Positions 63,263-64,000 of a stretch of DNA of 64,000 nt are shown piece after piece. The stretch is from Deltaproteobacteria bacterium (GTDB lineage Bacteria > Myxococcota_A > UBA9042 > PHBI01 > JACKFB01): assembly GCA_020632695.1 (NCBI GenBank), contig JACKFB010000002.1:62001-126000 (forward strand), in the 5' to 3' direction. A model generated the notes under the pieces. The model saw nothing but the letters and a program-made list of their open reading frames with translations, had not been told where the DNA came from and did no database searches. Positions within the stretch are counted from its first letter, which is position 1; each line of letters begins with the position of its first letter. The translations under genes and the position numbers were made by a program.

Positions 63263-63304
63263 AGATTGTGGAATGACAATCTGGCGCGAATCGTTCGACA
63301 ATCT
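63263..63304. promoter_or_regulatory. three ACAATCT-type sites, possible operator
   Basis: ACAATCT occurs at 63276-63282 and 63298-63304 (22 bp apart, two helical turns) with the flanking bases GACAATCTGGC repeated. The inverted AGATTGT lies at 63263-63269. They sit in the 190-bp gap between the divergent lipoprotein and activator genes. Confidence 0.4.
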
Positions 63305-63341
63305 GGCAACACCCCCACGCAGGGCCGCAGGCGGAGACACC

Positions 63342-64000
<659 letters not shown>

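Overview
The window is 64 kb of chromosome from a very GC-rich Gram-negative bacterium. No species can be named from the sequence. Several traits point to Myxococcota (old Deltaproteobacteria) or a close relative: many predicted outer-membrane lipoproteins with Asp/Thr/Ser-rich linkers and Cys-rich repeats, a full gspC-to-gspN type II secretion operon, an ECF sigma / anti-sigma / TPR-CHAT operon, a eukaryote-like Ser/Thr kinase, and an NtrC-family activator. There is no CRISPR array, insertion sequence or prophage, and coding density is high.

Layout. 0-6 kb (minus strand): an acyl-CoA dehydrogenase and two large exported lipoproteins. 6-12.7 kb: an accessory block with an unknown protein, a two-lobed AAA+ ATPase, a HEVGH metallopeptidase-like protein with a Thr-rich head, a CpXC-domain protein and a small lipoprotein. 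12.7-19.5 kb: an ECF sigma factor, membrane anti-sigma factor and caspase-like TPR-CHAT lipoprotein in one overlapping operon, divergent from a subtilisin-like (S8) lipoprotein. 19.6-26.4 kb: a Ser/Thr kinase, tRNA-Thr(CGU), coaBC, a family-4 uracil-DNA glycosylase, an HU protein, queA and tgt. 26.5-35.1 kb (plus strand): yajC-secD-secF-recJ, a two-subunit CoA-transferase, ruvX and mltG. 35.2-45.6 kb: a large lipoprotein, a Ycf46-like ATPase with a TolA-like membrane protein, a CNNM/CorC transporter-like protein, a small Cys-rich lipoprotein, an L,D-transpeptidase and an aldehyde dehydrogenase. 45.6-60.7 kb: the type II secretion operon. 60.9-64 kb: an alpha/beta hydrolase, a Cys-rich lipoprotein with a hexapeptide repeat, and the 5' part of an NtrC-type activator gene that runs off the window.

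How the parts may fit together. The secretion genes run C-D-E-F-G-H-I-J-K-L-M-N with overlaps or short gaps, and gspN overlaps the aldehyde dehydrogenase by 4 bp. A near-consensus sigma-54 promoter (TGGCAC-N5-TTGCT) lies just upstream of gspC. Three copies of GCGATCGG sit further upstream at typical enhancer distance, and a sigma-54 activator gene lies 2.6 kb away. This gives a testable model for control of secretion. SecDF-YajC would help export the secretins, pseudopilins and lipoproteins, and the Cys-rich lipoproteins are plausible surface cargo.

The most unusual system is the sigma / anti-sigma / exported TPR-CHAT operon with a divergent S8 protease. An extracytoplasmic caspase-like protease could act on the periplasmic part of the anti-sigma factor. 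Two roughly 150-bp imperfect palindromes, at 12.7 and 33.5 kb, share an 18-base identical core and look like copies of one dispersed intergenic element.
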